A stretch of 64,000 bases of DNA. Origin: Flavimaricola marinus. Lineage in GTDB: Bacteria; Pseudomonadota; Alphaproteobacteria; Rhodobacterales; Rhodobacteraceae. Positions within the stretch are counted from its first letter, which is position 1. The number at the start of each line of letters is the position of its first letter. This document shows positions 34,861 to 43,786 of this stretch, piece by piece. A model generated the notes under the pieces. That model did not search any database. It was not told the origin of the DNA and was given only the letters and a program-made list of their open reading frames with translations. Position numbers and translations under genes: made by a program. The DNA is taken from contig NZ_FXZK01000008.1 of NCBI RefSeq assembly GCF_900184895.1, positions 92,457 through 156,456 on the forward strand, in the 5' to 3' direction.

Positions 34861-36176
34861 GCAGCGCATCGGTCTCAACGGCGGGCGGGCCGCTCCTCGA
34901 TCTGCGGCGGCCGGGCTGGATTGCGGCCCTGGCGGTTCTGGCACTTGTCGGAATCTTCGGGGTCTGGGCCGGGTTCACCGTGATCAACGGAGCGGTGATC
35001 GGATCGGGGCAGATCGCCGTCTCCGGCCGGACCAAGATCGTGCAAAGCCAGGACGGCGGCACCGTCGAAGCGGTGTTCGTGGCCGAAGGGGATTGGGTCG
35101 AACGGGGGCAACTCATTGCCCGGCTCGATCCCACGATCCATGCGATCAACCTCGATATCGCGCGCAGCCAACTGGCCGCCAGCCTGACCCTGCGCGCCCG
35201 GCTTCAGGCCGAACAGCAGGGGCTGAGCGAGATCGTCTTCAGCTATCCGGCCTTGCCCTTTCCCCTGCCCGATACCAGCGCCTTCGAAGACAGCGAGCGC
35301 CGGATCTTCGAAACCCGGGCGGCTCTGCTTGCCGGAGGCCGGGAACAACTGGCCGAAGCGCAACTGCAGATCGGCAATCAGATCACCGGGGTGACCGCCC
35401 AGATCGACGCGAGCGAACGGCAACTGAGCCTGCTGCAACGCGACGTGGCAAACCTCGAGAGCCTGATCCAGCAGGGGCTGGCACGGCAAAGCCGGCTGTC
35501 CGAACTCGAGCGGAGCCTTGCCGGCGTCGCAGGCGAACTGGCCGCACAGCAATCCGAACTGGCCCGCCTGTCGAACAGCCAACGCGAACAGGAGCTCGAA
35601 ACGCTGCAAAGCGAACGCAGCTTCCTCGAGGATGTGGCGACGCAACTGCGCGAAGTGACCCAGCGCAGCGAGGAATTGATCCTCGAGATCGTCACGCGGC
35701 AGGCCCAGCTCGACCGGGTCAACATTCTGGCGCCCGCCGCCGGGGTCGTGCACACCCTGCAGGTCACATGGCCGGGCGAGGTCCTGCCCCCGGGCGGACA
35801 AGTCGCCGAAGTGGTGCCCACCCAGGATGAGATCGCCTTCGAATTGCAGCTGGACCCGCGGGCCATCGATCAGGTCTATCCCGGACAGGACGCACAGATC
35901 GTGCTCAGCTCGTTCGATCCACAGCAGACGCCTCGGCTGATCGCCAAGGTGGGGCTGGTGTCGCCCAATGCGATCACCGACGAACGCACCGGGGCAAGCC
36001 ACTACCGGGTCACGCTGAACGTCACGCCCGAGCATCTGGAGGCCAGCGGGATCGATCCCCGGACCCTCGTGCCCGGCATGCCGATCGAGGCCTACCTGCA
36101 GACCGGCGGGCGGACCGTGCTGGCCTATCTGCTCAACCCCGTCCTTTCGCATCTGCGGCATACGTTCCGCGAGTAG
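34857..36176 (+). CDS. HlyD-family type I secretion adaptor
   Basis: A 439-residue membrane fusion protein. It has one N-terminal membrane helix (about residues 20-42) and a biotinyl-lipoyl-like half (VQSQDGGTVEAVFVAEGDWV). A long periplasmic coiled coil (about 95-280) follows, then the second lipoyl half (ILAPAAGVVHTLQV), the beta-barrel and a C-terminal segment ending HLRHTFRE. It links the ABC exporter to the outer-membrane channel. It overlaps the exporter gene by four bases. About 295 bases of non-coding sequence separate it from the TolC-like gene. Confidence 0.93.
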   Translation: MSSASVSTAGGPLLDLRRPGWIAALAVLALVGIFGVWAGFTVINGAVIGSGQIAVSGRTKIVQSQDGGTVEAVFVAEGDWVERGQLIARLDPTIHAINLDIARSQLAASLTLRARLQAEQQGLSEIVFSYPALPFPLPDTSAFEDSERRIFETRAALLAGGREQLAEAQLQIGNQITGVTAQIDASERQLSLLQRDVANLESLIQQGLARQSRLSELERSLAGVAGELAAQQSELARLSNSQREQELETLQSERSFLEDVATQLREVTQRSEELILEIVTRQAQLDRVNILAPAAGVVHTLQVTWPGEVLPPGGQVAEVVPTQDEIAFELQLDPRAIDQVYPGQDAQIVLSSFDPQQTPRLIAKVGLVSPNAITDERTGASHYRVTLNVTPEHLEASGIDPRTLVPGMPIEAYLQTGGRTVLAYLLNPVLSHLRHTFRE

Positions 36177-36470
36177 CTCCGGGCCTGACGCAGGCCGCGT
36201 AAAGACGCACCGCGGCCAGATCTCCGAACCGGCAGGGGCGTTCTACAGCGTTCTGTGGCGATCTGCGGCGCTCGGCCCCGCCTGCGGCAGCTTTGGCACA
36301 TTTTCCTGCAATTTTCGGCGCGAACCGCCGTTGTCCTTGGCGGCAGCCAGCGCGTCGCCCATTGTGACCGCAAAACAAGAACCGGCGGGCCGAAATCGGA
36401 TCGCAGGGCAAAGTGCGCCGGACCCCGTGCACAGGGGCAGGGCGGACGATTGAGGAAAGGTCAGGGCAGA

Positions 36471-37940
36471 GTGACCGGACAACACAAGCGCCGTCTGTGG
36501 GCTTGCAACATGCTCATCGCGTCGAGCCTCGTCTTGGCGGGATGCGACACGTCCGAGCCCTACTCATCACCGACCTTCCCCTTCCTCGACAGCTTTCGCG
36601 GCGCCCCCGGAGCGGCGCCCGTGCTGTTGGACAATGCCAGATGGTGGACCCGGCTCGAAGATCCGGTCCTGCATCAGCTGATCATGCTCTCGCTGACGGA
36701 CAACCTCGATCTGGCGGGGGCGCAGGAACGGGTGATCCAGGCGCGGGCCGAACGCGACAGCATCCCCGGCGGCAGCCTCGTGACACCTCGGGCAGACGGG
36801 CGTCTCGAAGGCAGCGTGGGCGAGGGCTATACGAGCAGCGCAAGCACCGAGCTGGGGTTTGACTGGATACTCGATCCCTACGGCGCGCGACGCGACGGGA
36901 TCCGGGCGGCAACCGGGCGGATCGACATCGCCGAGACCGAAGTCGACGCGGCCCGCCTGCTGCTCTTGCTCAATGTCGCGAATGCCTATGTCCAGTTGCG
37001 CCACGATCAGCACGCTCTGGCGCTCAGCCGCCGAGAATTGTCAAACCGCCGCGCGACACTCGCCCAACTGCGGCGCGAAGCGGCCGCCGAAGAGGCGACG
37101 CGGCTGGATGTGACCCGTTCCGAGGCCCGGGTCGCCGAATTGCGCAGCCGGATGCCCGGAGAGGAGGCCGCCGTCAACGCCGGGCTGAACGAACTGGCGG
37201 TGCTCGCCGGACGGCAGCCGGGCACCCTGCCGGATCCGCTGGCAAGCCAACTTGCCGCCACCGCCGCCCAGCCGGTCCCCGGTCTGCCGCCTGATGTCGG
37301 GATCCCCGCCGACCTGTTGCGCAACCGACCAGACATCCGCATTGCCGAACGGCGCTATTATGTGGCCGTGGCCGAGATCGGACCCACCCGGGCCAATCTC
37401 TATCCCCGGCTGTCCCTGTCGGGGGTCATCACGCTGAACCTGCTCGGCGGCGGGGTCGATACCGAATACTACTTTGGCCCGGCCATCCAGTTTCCCGCTC
37501 TGCCGATGCAGGCCGGGCAGGCGGCGGTCGAGGCGCGGCACGCGCAGGCCCGCGACGCGCATCTGGCGTGGAAATCCACCGTGCTCAGCGCCATTCTCGA
37601 AGTCGAGAACGCGTTGATCGACTATAACGCCACAAGCACCGCTATCGGCTCCGCCCGCGAAGCTCAGCGGCTCTACCGCGAGGCCCTGAGCCTGACCCGG
37701 AACATCTTCGAGAACGAAGAAGCCACGCTCTCCGACGTGATCGCCGCCGAAGCGGATCTGGCCGCCGCCGAGCGGAACCTGGCCGCTCTTCGGCTGCGCC
37801 AGTCCCAAAGCTTCATCGCGCTCAACGTCCGGCTCGGCGCAGGCCACGAAGCGGGGGTGCCGACCGGCGGCGGGACAGGATTGATCGCGACAGCGGCAAA
37901 CGCGACGGAGAGCAGCGAAACCGCGCCAAACACCAACTGA
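36471..37940 (+). CDS. TolC/NodT-family outer-membrane factor lipoprotein
   Basis: A 489-residue outer-membrane channel subunit with a lipoprotein signal (lipobox LAGC, from MLIASSLVLAGCDTSEPY). Two repeated helical/strand halves carry the NodT features LRNRPDIRIAERRYYVAVAEIG and PRLSLSGVI. The start is GTG 36471, preceded by AGGG 6 bases upstream; a 72-codon upstream extension is rejected as non-family sequence. It completes the tripartite secretion set with the ABC and HlyD genes. NodT proteins more often serve RND efflux pumps, but no RND gene is nearby. Confidence 0.9.
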   Translation: MTGQHKRRLWACNMLIASSLVLAGCDTSEPYSSPTFPFLDSFRGAPGAAPVLLDNARWWTRLEDPVLHQLIMLSLTDNLDLAGAQERVIQARAERDSIPGGSLVTPRADGRLEGSVGEGYTSSASTELGFDWILDPYGARRDGIRAATGRIDIAETEVDAARLLLLLNVANAYVQLRHDQHALALSRRELSNRRATLAQLRREAAAEEATRLDVTRSEARVAELRSRMPGEEAAVNAGLNELAVLAGRQPGTLPDPLASQLAATAAQPVPGLPPDVGIPADLLRNRPDIRIAERRYYVAVAEIGPTRANLYPRLSLSGVITLNLLGGGVDTEYYFGPAIQFPALPMQAGQAAVEARHAQARDAHLAWKSTVLSAILEVENALIDYNATSTAIGSAREAQRLYREALSLTRNIFENEEATLSDVIAAEADLAAAERNLAALRLRQSQSFIALNVRLGAGHEAGVPTGGGTGLIATAANATESSETAPNTN

Positions 37941-38027
37941 GCGGCACCGCGGAACCGACTTCAGGCAGCCCGTCGGGGTGATGTCAGTTGCCCGCCAGAC
38001 AGGTCGAGGCGGGCCACTCTCTTGTGC

Positions 38028-38460
38028 CTACCTTGTACCCACGAATTCGAACAGATCATCCCTAGACGCGATCCGGGCGCGCAGCCGATAGCCCATCGCA
38101 AAGAGCGTCTCACGCCCTCTGGGATCACCACCGATCACGCGCATGTTCTCAATAAGGATCCAGTCGACCCGACGGTGATCGAGTTCCAAAGCATCGATCA
38201 CAATCAGTTCTGCCCCTTCGACATCAATCAGCGCCAGAGTGACTTCGGAGAGATCAGGAACGAAATGGCCGCGCGGTCCACAGGGTACAGGATAGGTCTT
38301 GTGGCGCAGAGTCTCCAGCCTTCACCTCCTGTTGTCTTGGCATTCGCCGCCGCACTGCTTTGCGGCGCTACATCCAAAGATCCGCAAATACCGAGCGCCC
38401 GTCGGCCCAGAGGCGCCGATGTGTTCCAATAGAACAGCAAGAAACCGCCGCTTTGCAATC
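38028..38460 (-). pseudogene. Decayed FkbM-type methyltransferase
   Basis: On the minus strand, one frame reads ETLRHKTYPVPCGPRG, then LALIDVEGAELIVIDAL, then DWILIENMRVIGGDP and FAMGYRLRA, ending at a TAG at 38030-38028. The DVEGAE segment with a following aromatic-rich strand is characteristic of the C-terminal half of FkbM family methyltransferases. Upstream coding resemblance (IAKRRFLAVLLEHIGASG) is in a different frame, interrupted by a stop. There is no start codon or Shine-Dalgarno, and the fragment is about half the family length. Probably a remnant from earlier remodelling of the locus. Confidence 0.55.
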
Positions 38461-38597
38461 AACGTCTCAACACCACCTTGCCCTTAGGAACAACCTGCGT
38501 TCAAGAGCCACCTCAGTGACAAATCCGGTGCATGTTTCGGCCACATTTAAGTGGCAGTTTTCGACCTTGCCTTACCCGACATGCCTGGGAGTTCACC

Positions 38598-41054
38598 ATG
38601 TCAGACGTCATCACCGTCTCATCTTCTGAAGAGCTATATGAAGCGCTGGCAGCCTGCACAGGAGGCGAGACAATCCTGCTGGAAGGCGGAGATTACGGTT
38701 CACTGGAGCTGAGCTCATATTCCAGTTTCGACGTGACATTCCCCACCACTGTCACGATAGCATCGGCCGATCCCGAAAACCCGGCGATATTCGATGAGCT
38801 GACCATCCAGGACTCGGGGAACATTACGCTCGACGGGCTCTACTTCGACTACACCTTCGCGGAAGGCGATGACAATTGGGTGCGCCCGTTCGAGATCAAC
38901 TACTCCAGCAATATATCGGTGGTGAATTGCACATTCGACGGTGACGTCGCCCAGGGCGTGTCCGAGATTGATGACGGTTTTGGCTGGGGTTACGGGCTTT
39001 CGGTGCGCGGGTGCGACGATATCGCGCTCGAAAGCAACGAGATCTTCGGATTCACAACGGGCCTGATCGTCTCTGAGACCAACACTATCGACGTGATCGG
39101 CAACGACCTGCATTCGGTGCGGCGAGATGGCATGGACTTCGTCGAGGTCACGAGCGTGACCATCGCTGACAACTATATCCATGATTTCGCAGGCAACCCG
39201 GCAAGCGACGATCACTGCGACATGATCCAGTTCTGGACCAACGGCACCGACAGCCCCAGCACCGACATCGTGATCGAGAACAACGTCCTCGACATTGGTG
39301 ATGGCACGTACACTCAGTCGATCTTCATGCGCAATGAAGAGGTCGACATGGGGCTCGCCGGCGAGGAAATGTATTATCAGAACATCACCATCACCAACAA
39401 CGTGATCGTGAACGGACATCTGGCGGGCATCACAGTCGGCGAAACTGACGGAATTGTGGTTTCGAACAACACCGTTGTCCATGCGGATGGCGGCGCCGAT
39501 GACGGGATCGATGAAACGGTGGAAATCCCCACGATCAACATCAACGAGAACTCGACCGACGTCACCATCAGTCAGAACGTCACTGGCGGAGTCACCGGAT
39601 ACTTCGATCAGCCCGATTGGAAAGTCACCGACAACGTGATCGTTCAGGATCAGGATCCGAACGGCGCCAATTACTACAGTGAGATGTTCATCACATCGAC
39701 CCTGACCCCTGAGAATGGCGTGCATACCTTCGTGGCCATCCCCGGCGGCGTGATCGAGGCCGCCGGGGCCGGAGCCCTTTCGACACTTGCGCCGGAGATA
39801 GACGGCGTCGTAGAAGCGCATTTTCAGATCGCGGCAAGTCCCGACAACGCCGCTGTGCGCCACTTCGATGCGGGCCAAACCCTGACCACCCTCGACACCC
39901 TGCCCGAGGGAACCACCTATACATGGGACTTCGGCGATGGAACCACCGGCACAGGCGAGACCATCAGTCATGCCTTCCCTGACGGCGGGGTCTATTCGGT
40001 CGTCCTGACAGTGACCCTCCCCGATGGCACCAGCGACAGTCAAAGCTTTGACGTCGGGATTCAGGGGGCAACCCTTCTATCCTTCGAAGACGGTCAGATC
40101 CTGTCCTATGACTATGGGCAAGCCACCAAGATCGACACCGTTGACGCAACCGGGATCGAAGTGCCCGAGACAGGGGTGGCAGGCTACGCGATCAAACGCA
40201 GCCATTTCGCCGAGATTGAAGGCGCCGACGACATTCAGATCAACATGACGATCCAAGCCGACAGCGCCGACAATGCTGGCGAGATCATTCGCCTGCACAT
40301 GAGCTTCTATGTCACCGTCGAGGACGACGGCGAACTGCTCGTGATCATTCACGACCCCGCTGGCGCTCAATATGGCTTTACGACTACCGGAGCTGGGCTC
40401 GATGACATCAAGGCGCATGACATCAGCATCAGCCTCTCCGGCGAAGACCTTCTGATCAGCGTTGACGGTGTCATTGTCGGAACCGGCGTCGTGCCCGGGG
40501 GCATGGGCAATTCCAGCACCAACGATCTCACATTCGGCAACCCTTGGGGCGGTGCCAACTACGACGGCTCTGTGACTGCGCTCGAGATCACCGCAAACGC
40601 CGATGATTTCGACAGCCAGGCTCCGCTGCCTGCACCACCTGTCGAAGAATCACCGGTTGAAAAGGAGCCCGTCGAGGAACCACCGGCCGAGGAGCCACCG
40701 GTTGAGGAGCCGCCCGTCGAGCAGCCACCGGTCGAGGAGCCCCCGGCCGAAGAACCGCCCGTCGAGGAGCCACCGGTTGAAGAACCACCGGCCGAAGAAC
40801 CGCCCGTCGAGGAGCCGCCCGTCGAGGAACCACCGGTTGAAGAACCCCCCGTCGAGGAGGAACCGTACAACCCCGCGCCCGACGAAGCCGGCTCGAACGC
40901 CTTGTTGAAAAAGATCCTGGCCTTCCTGAACAAGCAGCTGCATGGCAACAAATCCAAGGTCGAGGACGTCCCGGACGACGACATTCCGTCAGCGACGGAC
41001 AAGATGGCCTATGACGACAGCCATGACGGAGATAACGACGCGTTCGCCGCCTGA
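38598..41054 (+). CDS. Large beta-helix/PKD/Pro-Glu-repeat protein, probable type I secretion substrate
   Basis: An 818-residue acidic protein without a signal peptide. Residues 1-395 form a right-handed beta-helix homologous to the protein at 31289-32596 (shared LLLEGGDYG, RRDGMDF, DHCDMIQFW, QSIFMRNE). Residues about 413-490 are a PKD domain (TYTWDFGDGTTGTG). Residues 490-675 look like a lamin-G/concanavalin-type sandwich. Residues 681-757 are VEEPP/AEEPP repeats, and the last 60 residues are acidic, ending DNDAFAA. Absence of an N-terminal signal, an acidic C-terminus ending in small and hydrophobic residues, and a complete type I exporter next door support C-terminal-signal export. GGGAG lies 8 bases before ATG 38598. 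Lower GC than its neighbours. Confidence 0.85.
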   Translation: MSDVITVSSSEELYEALAACTGGETILLEGGDYGSLELSSYSSFDVTFPTTVTIASADPENPAIFDELTIQDSGNITLDGLYFDYTFAEGDDNWVRPFEINYSSNISVVNCTFDGDVAQGVSEIDDGFGWGYGLSVRGCDDIALESNEIFGFTTGLIVSETNTIDVIGNDLHSVRRDGMDFVEVTSVTIADNYIHDFAGNPASDDHCDMIQFWTNGTDSPSTDIVIENNVLDIGDGTYTQSIFMRNEEVDMGLAGEEMYYQNITITNNVIVNGHLAGITVGETDGIVVSNNTVVHADGGADDGIDETVEIPTININENSTDVTISQNVTGGVTGYFDQPDWKVTDNVIVQDQDPNGANYYSEMFITSTLTPENGVHTFVAIPGGVIEAAGAGALSTLAPEIDGVVEAHFQIAASPDNAAVRHFDAGQTLTTLDTLPEGTTYTWDFGDGTTGTGETISHAFPDGGVYSVVLTVTLPDGTSDSQSFDVGIQGATLLSFEDGQILSYDYGQATKIDTVDATGIEVPETGVAGYAIKRSHFAEIEGADDIQINMTIQADSADNAGEIIRLHMSFYVTVEDDGELLVIIHDPAGAQYGFTTTGAGLDDIKAHDISISLSGEDLLISVDGVIVGTGVVPGGMGNSSTNDLTFGNPWGGANYDGSVTALEITANADDFDSQAPLPAPPVEESPVEKEPVEEPPAEEPPVEEPPVEQPPVEEPPAEEPPVEEPPVEEPPAEEPPVEEPPVEEPPVEEPPVEEEPYNPAPDEAGSNALLKKILAFLNKQLHGNKSKVEDVPDDDIPSATDKMAYDDSHDGDNDAFAA
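40641..40866 (+). repeat. 15-base coding repeats for VEEPP/AEEPP pentapeptides
   Basis: About fifteen imperfect in-frame copies of a 15-base unit encode Val/Ala-Glu-Glu-Pro-Pro. Third-position differences (gtcgaggagcc versus gttgaagaacc) show that copies have diverged. The tract forms a stiff negatively charged spacer. Confidence 0.85.
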
Positions 41055-41371
41055 TCCTTTCGGTAGCGCAGACCATTCGGTTGCGGAATGCCACGGCAAA
41101 CGCGGCCCTTGGCGCAGGCGGACTTTTGAACGAGCGATACCTTGAGCGCCGTCTTGGTGCTCAAGGCAATCAGGTGCAGAAGCGCTCTCAGAGCGGTTGC
41201 GACACAGCCGTCAGCCATAGCCACAATCGCGCAGGGCGATCAGCCCTGTAGTGACTGTGATGTATATCAGCGCCGCGATGGGTGTAGTGGCGGTGCGCAC
41301 TCGGCCAGACACGACAGAACGCGGAGAGCAACCCTGCGGGTCAGTCAGCGGCCGAGGCCCAGCCCCATCTC
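41055..41371. other. Convergent intergenic region
   Basis: No gene supported. A 6-bp hairpin (CAGGGC-GATCA-GCCCTG, 41232-41248) could serve as a weak terminator for either side. Short open frames on both strands have no family resemblance; one minus-strand frame encodes a short hydrophobic stretch (AALIYITVTTGLIAL) that may be a gene remnant. Confidence 0.4.
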
Positions 41372-42697
41372 TCAGGCCACAAAAATCTTCTTGCCTGCTT
41401 CCGGATGCCGGGAGCCGCCATAGATGTTGCGGGTGTCGATCAGCACGTCCGAGCGGGCCAGAAGGGCGGCGCTGTCGAGGCTGTCGTGATCGGTCACCAC
41501 GATCGCGCCGTCCCATTGCCGGCTGTTGATATCGACCGAGGCCATGCCTTCCAGATCGCCGTATTCGCGGGTTCGGGGGACGGTGGGAATCAGCGGATCG
41601 TGGTAACAGACATCCGCCCCCATGCCGCGCAGCAGGGTCATGATCTCCAGCGCCGGGCTTTCGCGCAGGTCGTTGATGTTCTTCTTGTAGGCCAGACCGG
41701 CCACAAGGATCCTCGCCCCCCGGATCGCAAGGCCGGACACCTCGGACAGGCGGGCGACGAGCTCGTCGACGACGTAGTGCGGCATCCGGCCGTTGATCTC
41801 GCCCGACAGTTCGATGAACCGGGTGTTCAGGCCATATTCGCGGGCCTTCCACGTCAGATAGAACGGATCGATCGGGATGCAGTGGCCACCGAGGCCGGGG
41901 CCGGGGGTATAGCGGGTAAAGCCGAAGGGCTTGGTCGAGGCGGCATCGACGACCTCGAAGATGTCGATCCCCATCGCATTGGCGATGATCTTCATCTCGT
42001 TGATCAGGCCGATATTGACCGAGCGCTGGATGTTCTCCAGCAGCTTGGTCAGCTCGGCGGCCTTGGTCGAGCTGACCGGCACCACCTGATCCACGATCGC
42101 AGAATAGAGCAGAACGCCAGCCGACAGGCAGGCCGGGGTCACACCGCCGACCACCTTGGGGATCTGGCGCAGGGTGAAATGGGCATTGCCCGGGTCTTCC
42201 CGCTCGGGCGAGAACACAAGCGCGACATCGGTGCCGACGGTCAGCCCCTGCGCTTCGATGATCGGCTGCATGATCTCTTCGGTGGTGCCGGGCCATGTGG
42301 TGGATTCAAGGCTCACCATCATCCCCGAATGCAGGTAGGGGGCGGCCGACTTGAGGCTGTTGATCACATAGTCGAGGTTGGGCTGCTTGTATTTGTCGAG
42401 CGGCGTCGGGACGCAGAGGATCACCACGTCGAGATCGGCGGCATGGGCGAAATCACCGGTCAGCAGAGTGTCGCGGCCGGTCAGGGCGGCGACCTCGGCA
42501 TCGGCGATATGGTTGAACGGGCTCCGACCATCGACAAGCCGGGCCAGATGCCTGGCGTTCACGTCGAAGCCGGTGACCGGAAAGCCCGCCTCCGAGAGGC
42601 GCAGGATCAGGGGCAGACCGACATAGCCCAATCCAACCACACCGACCCGAGCGGTTTTGGTTTCAAGTCTGCGCTCAAGATCGGTCAATGCAGTCAT
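41372..42697 (-). CDS. UDP-N-acetylhexosamine 6-dehydrogenase (WbpA/WecC-like)
   Basis: A 441-residue nucleotide-sugar dehydrogenase oxidising C6 of UDP-GlcNAc or UDP-ManNAc to the uronic acid with NAD. The N-terminal Rossmann motif is VGVVGLGYVGLPL, the middle domain has FSPEREDPGN and the catalytic-cysteine motif GPGLGGHCIPIDP, and the C-terminal NAD/UDP domain has LAYKKNINDLRESPA. The GLGGHCIPIDPFYLTW block is typical of the WbpA branch rather than UDP-glucose dehydrogenase. A separate UDP-glucose dehydrogenase lies at 56589. It should supply an N-acetylhexosaminuronic acid to the polymer. Confidence 0.9.
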   Translation of the reverse strand: MTALTDLERRLETKTARVGVVGLGYVGLPLILRLSEAGFPVTGFDVNARHLARLVDGRSPFNHIADAEVAALTGRDTLLTGDFAHAADLDVVILCVPTPLDKYKQPNLDYVINSLKSAAPYLHSGMMVSLESTTWPGTTEEIMQPIIEAQGLTVGTDVALVFSPEREDPGNAHFTLRQIPKVVGGVTPACLSAGVLLYSAIVDQVVPVSSTKAAELTKLLENIQRSVNIGLINEMKIIANAMGIDIFEVVDAASTKPFGFTRYTPGPGLGGHCIPIDPFYLTWKAREYGLNTRFIELSGEINGRMPHYVVDELVARLSEVSGLAIRGARILVAGLAYKKNINDLRESPALEIMTLLRGMGADVCYHDPLIPTVPRTREYGDLEGMASVDINSRQWDGAIVVTDHDSLDSAALLARSDVLIDTRNIYGGSRHPEAGKKIFVA

Positions 42698-42821
42698 TTC
42701 GTCACAATCTCTGGTCCTGGATAAATGCGGATTCTATGCGGGACTATTGCGGCAGGCACAAGGCGCACATGTGGAAATGCCCGCGCGAGACCGGGCCTGC
42801 ACTGCCCGGCCTGGCAGGCGT

Positions 42822-43313
42822 TCAAGACAGGATGACCGCGCGGATGGCGGCGATCAGACGGGGCTCGGCGGTGGGCGAGATCGGACCGGCCGCACCCGTG
42901 CCCGCCGCGACAAGGGCCTGAGCCTGAGACAGGCGCTGCGGCAGATCGGCCTCGGTCTCGGCCACCAGAATGCCCGGACGGGTGCCGAATTTCTGCGCCG
43001 TCGCGAACTGGTGATCGTTGCGGGTCTCGTTCAGATGGCCACGGCGGGGCAGCACCACGATCGGCTTGGCCAGCTTCAGCGCCGCAAGGATCGACCCCAT
43101 CCCGGCATGGGCAATCAGGAACGGCGCCGCGGCACAGCGGGCGTCGTATTCGGCCGGGTCGACATGGTTCACGTAAGTCATGTGCTGCGGGACGAATTCG
43201 GCCCGGTCGGTGATCTGGGCAAAGACCTCGGCCCCGGTCTCACCGGCCCAGGCATCCACGGCCCGGACCAGCCGGTCGAATGGCTCGTGGGTTCCGATGG
43301 TCAGAAAGATCAC
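42822..43313 (-). CDS. Glycosyltransferase catalytic subunit, PssE/Alg13-like
   Basis: A 163-residue protein equal to the C-terminal (nucleotide-sugar binding) half of a family 28 GT. It opens IFLTIGTHEPFDRLV and has IAHAGMGSILAALKLAKPIVVLPRR with the donor-binding loop. GTG 43313 overlaps the TGA stop of the PssD-like gene (GTGA), so the two are translationally coupled. The longer frame upstream is only out-of-frame sequence of the PssD-like gene. In rhizobia, PssD/PssE add glucuronic acid to lipid-linked glucose, which fits the UDP-glucose dehydrogenase in this window. Confidence 0.88.
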   Translation of the reverse strand: MIFLTIGTHEPFDRLVRAVDAWAGETGAEVFAQITDRAEFVPQHMTYVNHVDPAEYDARCAAAPFLIAHAGMGSILAALKLAKPIVVLPRRGHLNETRNDHQFATAQKFGTRPGILVAETEADLPQRLSQAQALVAAGTGAAGPISPTAEPRLIAAIRAVILS

Positions 43314-43786
43314 AGCACAGACCCCTCGAAGGCCGGGCCGTCCTCCGTGGCGATATCGGGCCACTGGGTCAGCCACAGATCGGCATGCGGGCCGACCATC
43401 TGGCCCGACATCGACAACACCTCGGCATTCGCGATGCTGTCGATCCAGATGCATTTGGCCCCGACCAGCTTGCCCAGACGAATGGCGAAATAGCCGACCG
43501 AGGCGCCGGTCGTGACAATCGCATGAGGGCGGACCCTGAGCACGATCCAGGTCAGCTTCAAAAGCTGGCGGAGAAGGCGCAGCTTCTGCTTGCGGTTCGC
43601 CTCCGAGACCACCCAGTAGCCGGGGATCGGCAGATCCTTGGCCTGCGCCTCGGCCACAAGATCGGCGCGGAAGCCGTTCGTGGTGGTGACATAGCTCACC
43701 TGACAGCCGTCCCAAGCAGGCTTGAGCCGCAACAGCTGAATCCAGTGTCCGCCCCCGGAGGCGACGGCAAGGACCCGCTTAGACAT
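43310..43786 (-). CDS. Glycosyltransferase membrane subunit, PssD/Alg14-like
   Basis: A 158-residue protein starting MSKRVLAVASGGGHWIQLL, with the Gly-rich loop of the acceptor half of a split family 28 GT, VTTGASVGYFAIRLGK, and the C-terminal WPDIATEDGP. It recruits the PssE-like catalytic subunit to the membrane. ATG 43786 overlaps the deacetylase stop by eight bases; a GTG two codons earlier is possible. The trio deacetylase, PssD-like and PssE-like is tightly overlapped and certainly one operon. Confidence 0.88.
   Translation of the reverse strand: MSKRVLAVASGGGHWIQLLRLKPAWDGCQVSYVTTTNGFRADLVAEAQAKDLPIPGYWVVSEANRKQKLRLLRQLLKLTWIVLRVRPHAIVTTGASVGYFAIRLGKLVGAKCIWIDSIANAEVLSMSGQMVGPHADLWLTQWPDIATEDGPAFEGSVL

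Noticed and set aside
36255..36470. 72-codon N-terminal extension of the TolC-like protein
   Set aside because: The extension is Arg/Gly-rich and non-family, and would displace the lipoprotein signal; GTG 36471 has a Shine-Dalgarno and starts just before the lipobox.
38228..38458. 76-codon minus-strand frame beginning MQSGGFLLFYW
   Set aside because: It overlaps the FkbM-like remnant in another frame and has no ribosome-binding site or family resemblance; the remnant explains the region better.
40641..40866. Repeat tract considered as a CRISPR-like array
   Set aside because: Units are 15 bases, contiguous, in frame and translate to Pro-Glu pentapeptides; there are no spacers.
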